Shown here piece by piece: positions 4,841-6,062 of a DNA stretch of 6,062 bases (position 1 is its first letter; every line of letters begins with the position of its first letter). Under the pieces are notes generated by a model. It searched no databases and was not told the DNA's origin. It worked only from the letters and a program-made list of their open reading frames with translations. Position numbers and translations under genes: made by a program. Origin of the DNA: an uncultured Collinsella sp. (GTDB lineage Bacteria > Actinomycetota > Coriobacteriia > Coriobacteriales > Coriobacteriaceae); the NCBI GenBank assembly GCA_900549245.1, contig URNQ01000119.1:1-6062 (forward strand), given 5' to 3'.

Positions 4841-6062
4841 TTAGGCGCTGTACTTGTTTGCCTCGCCGAAGGTGCCGGCCTCGACAATCCAGCCGTCCTT
4901 CATGATGACGTCCATGTTGTCGGTGTTGAGCACGTGGATGTCGGCGGCGACGTCACCGTTGACGACCAGCAGGTCGGCGCACTTGCCGGCCTCGATGGAA
5001 CCGGTCTCGTCCTCGATGTGGCACATCTTGGCACCGTTGAGGGTGGCACAGGTGATGGTCTCGACCGGGGTGAAGCCGATCTTGTCGACGAACTCGTACA
5101 TCTCCTCGATGGAGCAGGTGCCGTACGGGGTGACGAAGGAGAAGGAGTCGGAGCCGATCGTCATGACGACGCCGCGCTTCTTGGCCTCGCGCAGGCAGTC
5201 GTAGTTGCGCTGCAGCTCCTTCTCGACCAGGGTGCCCTCGTACTTGTCGTGCAGCTCGGGGACGTAGACGGGCGGATAGGTGGCGTACCAGGTGGGCAGG
5301 AAGGCGATCGTCGGCGTGAAGAAGGTGCCCTGCTCGGCCATGAGGTCCATGGTGCGCTCATCGATATCGAAACCGTGGATCAGCTGCTCGCAGCCAAAGC
5401 GAACGGAATCGTAGGCAGCGGCGTGGTTGTTGTAGCAGTGGCTCCACACGGGGATGCCGACCATCTTTGCCTCTTCGACCACGGCCTGGATCTCCTCGGA
5501 GCAATAGTGCTGGTCGCGACCGGAGTCCCAGCGCCAGATGCCGCCACCGGTAGCCCAGATCTTGATGGCATCGGGGTTCTCGCGCAGGCGACGACGGACG
5601 GCCTTGCGCAGATCCCAAGGACCATCGACCTGGTCGCCCCAGGGGTGGGATTCCTTGTTGAGCTCCTGGGTGCAGTGGTGGGAGTCGCCGTGACCGGCAA
5701 CGCGGCAGAAGCCCAGGCCGGTGGCCAGAACGCGCGGGCCCTTAAAGACGCCCTTGTCGATGCAGTCACGGATCTGGATACCAAAGCGGCCGATCTCGCA
5801 GACGGTGGTGAGGCCGTGGGTGAGGCAGTCGTAGGCCTGCTTGACGGCGACGGCCTGCTTCTCGAGGAGCGGCTGCATGACCCAATCGGTGTCATCGTCG
5901 GTCAGGTTGCCCGAGAAGTGCAGGTGGGTGTCGATCAGGCCGGGAAGGACGGTCTTGCCGGCGGCGTCGATAACCTCAACGCCCTCGGGAAGGTCCTGCA
6001 TAGTGCCGGCGTACTCGATCTTGCCGTTGTCGTCGACGAGAACGAGGGAGTTCTCGACCGGC
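4841..6062 (-). CDS. Metal-dependent amidohydrolase (imidazolonepropionase-like), 5' end outside window
   Basis: A metal-dependent hydrolase of the amidohydrolase superfamily, nearest to the group containing imidazolonepropionase-related and Xaa-Pro/Xaa-Arg dipeptidase-type enzymes (COG1228-like). The frame stays open from an internal ATG at 6001 to the window edge, adding about 20 residues of a normal N-terminal beta-sandwich (PVENSLVLVDDNGKIEYAG). The true start is therefore beyond 6062, and 406 residues are visible. Numbered from the Met at 6001, it has GLIDTHLH (metal ligands His26, His28), GHGDSHH (103-109), AIKIWATGGG with the probable carboxylated metal-bridging Lys147, SHCYN (His188), IHGFDID (His209) and IGSDSF (catalytic Asp285). 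These are all the residues of a two-metal active site, so it should be active. The substrate is unknown and a small amide or dipeptide is likely. Thirteen cysteines occur from that Met onward, with no signal peptide visible. Third codon positions are strongly G/C, more uniformly than in the genes downstream. Confidence 0.92.
   Translation of the reverse strand, partial: PVENSLVLVDDNGKIEYAGTMQDLPEGVEVIDAAGKTVLPGLIDTHLHFSGNLTDDDTDWVMQPLLEKQAVAVKQAYDCLTHGLTTVCEIGRFGIQIRDCIDKGVFKGPRVLATGLGFCRVAGHGDSHHCTQELNKESHPWGDQVDGPWDLRKAVRRRLRENPDAIKIWATGGGIWRWDSGRDQHYCSEEIQAVVEEAKMVGIPVWSHCYNNHAAAYDSVRFGCEQLIHGFDIDERTMDLMAEQGTFFTPTIAFLPTWYATYPPVYVPELHDKYEGTLVEKELQRNYDCLREAKKRGVVMTIGSDSFSFVTPYGTCSIEEMYEFVDKIGFTPVETITCATLNGAKMCHIEDETGSIEAGKCADLLVVNGDVAADIHVLNTDNMDVIMKDGWIVEAGTFGEANKYSA

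Overview
The window is gene-dense and fairly GC-rich. Every gene I can support lies on the minus strand, so it reads right to left from position 6062 to position 1. The gene families (UMF1-type MFS carrier, GAF-containing LytS-type kinase with a LytTR regulator, leaderless zinc phospholipase C-like protein, cysteine-rich amidohydrolase) and the GC-rich third codon positions suggest a host-associated anaerobic Actinobacterium such as the Coriobacteriia (Collinsella-like). This placement comes from memory of the families, not from any search.

Layout in transcription order: (1) 6062-4841, a metal-dependent amidohydrolase of the imidazolonepropionase-like/Xaa-Pro dipeptidase-like group. Its N-terminus lies beyond the window edge. 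It ends in a spacer with a 13-bp palindrome (4786-4798) and a minus-oriented terminator-like hairpin (4761-4782). (2) 4721-3336, a LytS-family sensor kinase with two membrane helices, a GAF-like domain, a His_kinase dimerisation/phosphoacceptor region and an HATPase. It is followed after 40 bases by (3) 3295-2561, its LytTR response regulator. (4) 2468-1524, a zinc-dependent phospholipase C-like protein. (5) 1422-172, a UMF1-family MFS transporter. The last unit ends in a strong minus-strand intrinsic terminator at 11-47, preceded by a structured 3' UTR.

How they may work together: the kinase and regulator form one complete two-component system and are almost certainly one operon. No clear terminator separates the regulator, the phospholipase-like gene and the transporter, although a weak promoter candidate sits before the phospholipase-like gene. 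A transcript running from kinase to transporter, or regulation of the transporter by the LytTR protein, is therefore possible. It would resemble known LytS/LytTR systems that control a neighbouring or cognate carrier, but this is inference.

No RNA genes, mobile elements, CRISPR arrays or integration sites were seen. I did not find a convincing new biological system. The most useful second looks are the start of the kinase gene, the non-standard sensor region of the kinase, the regulatory spacer before it, and the leaderless phospholipase-like protein.
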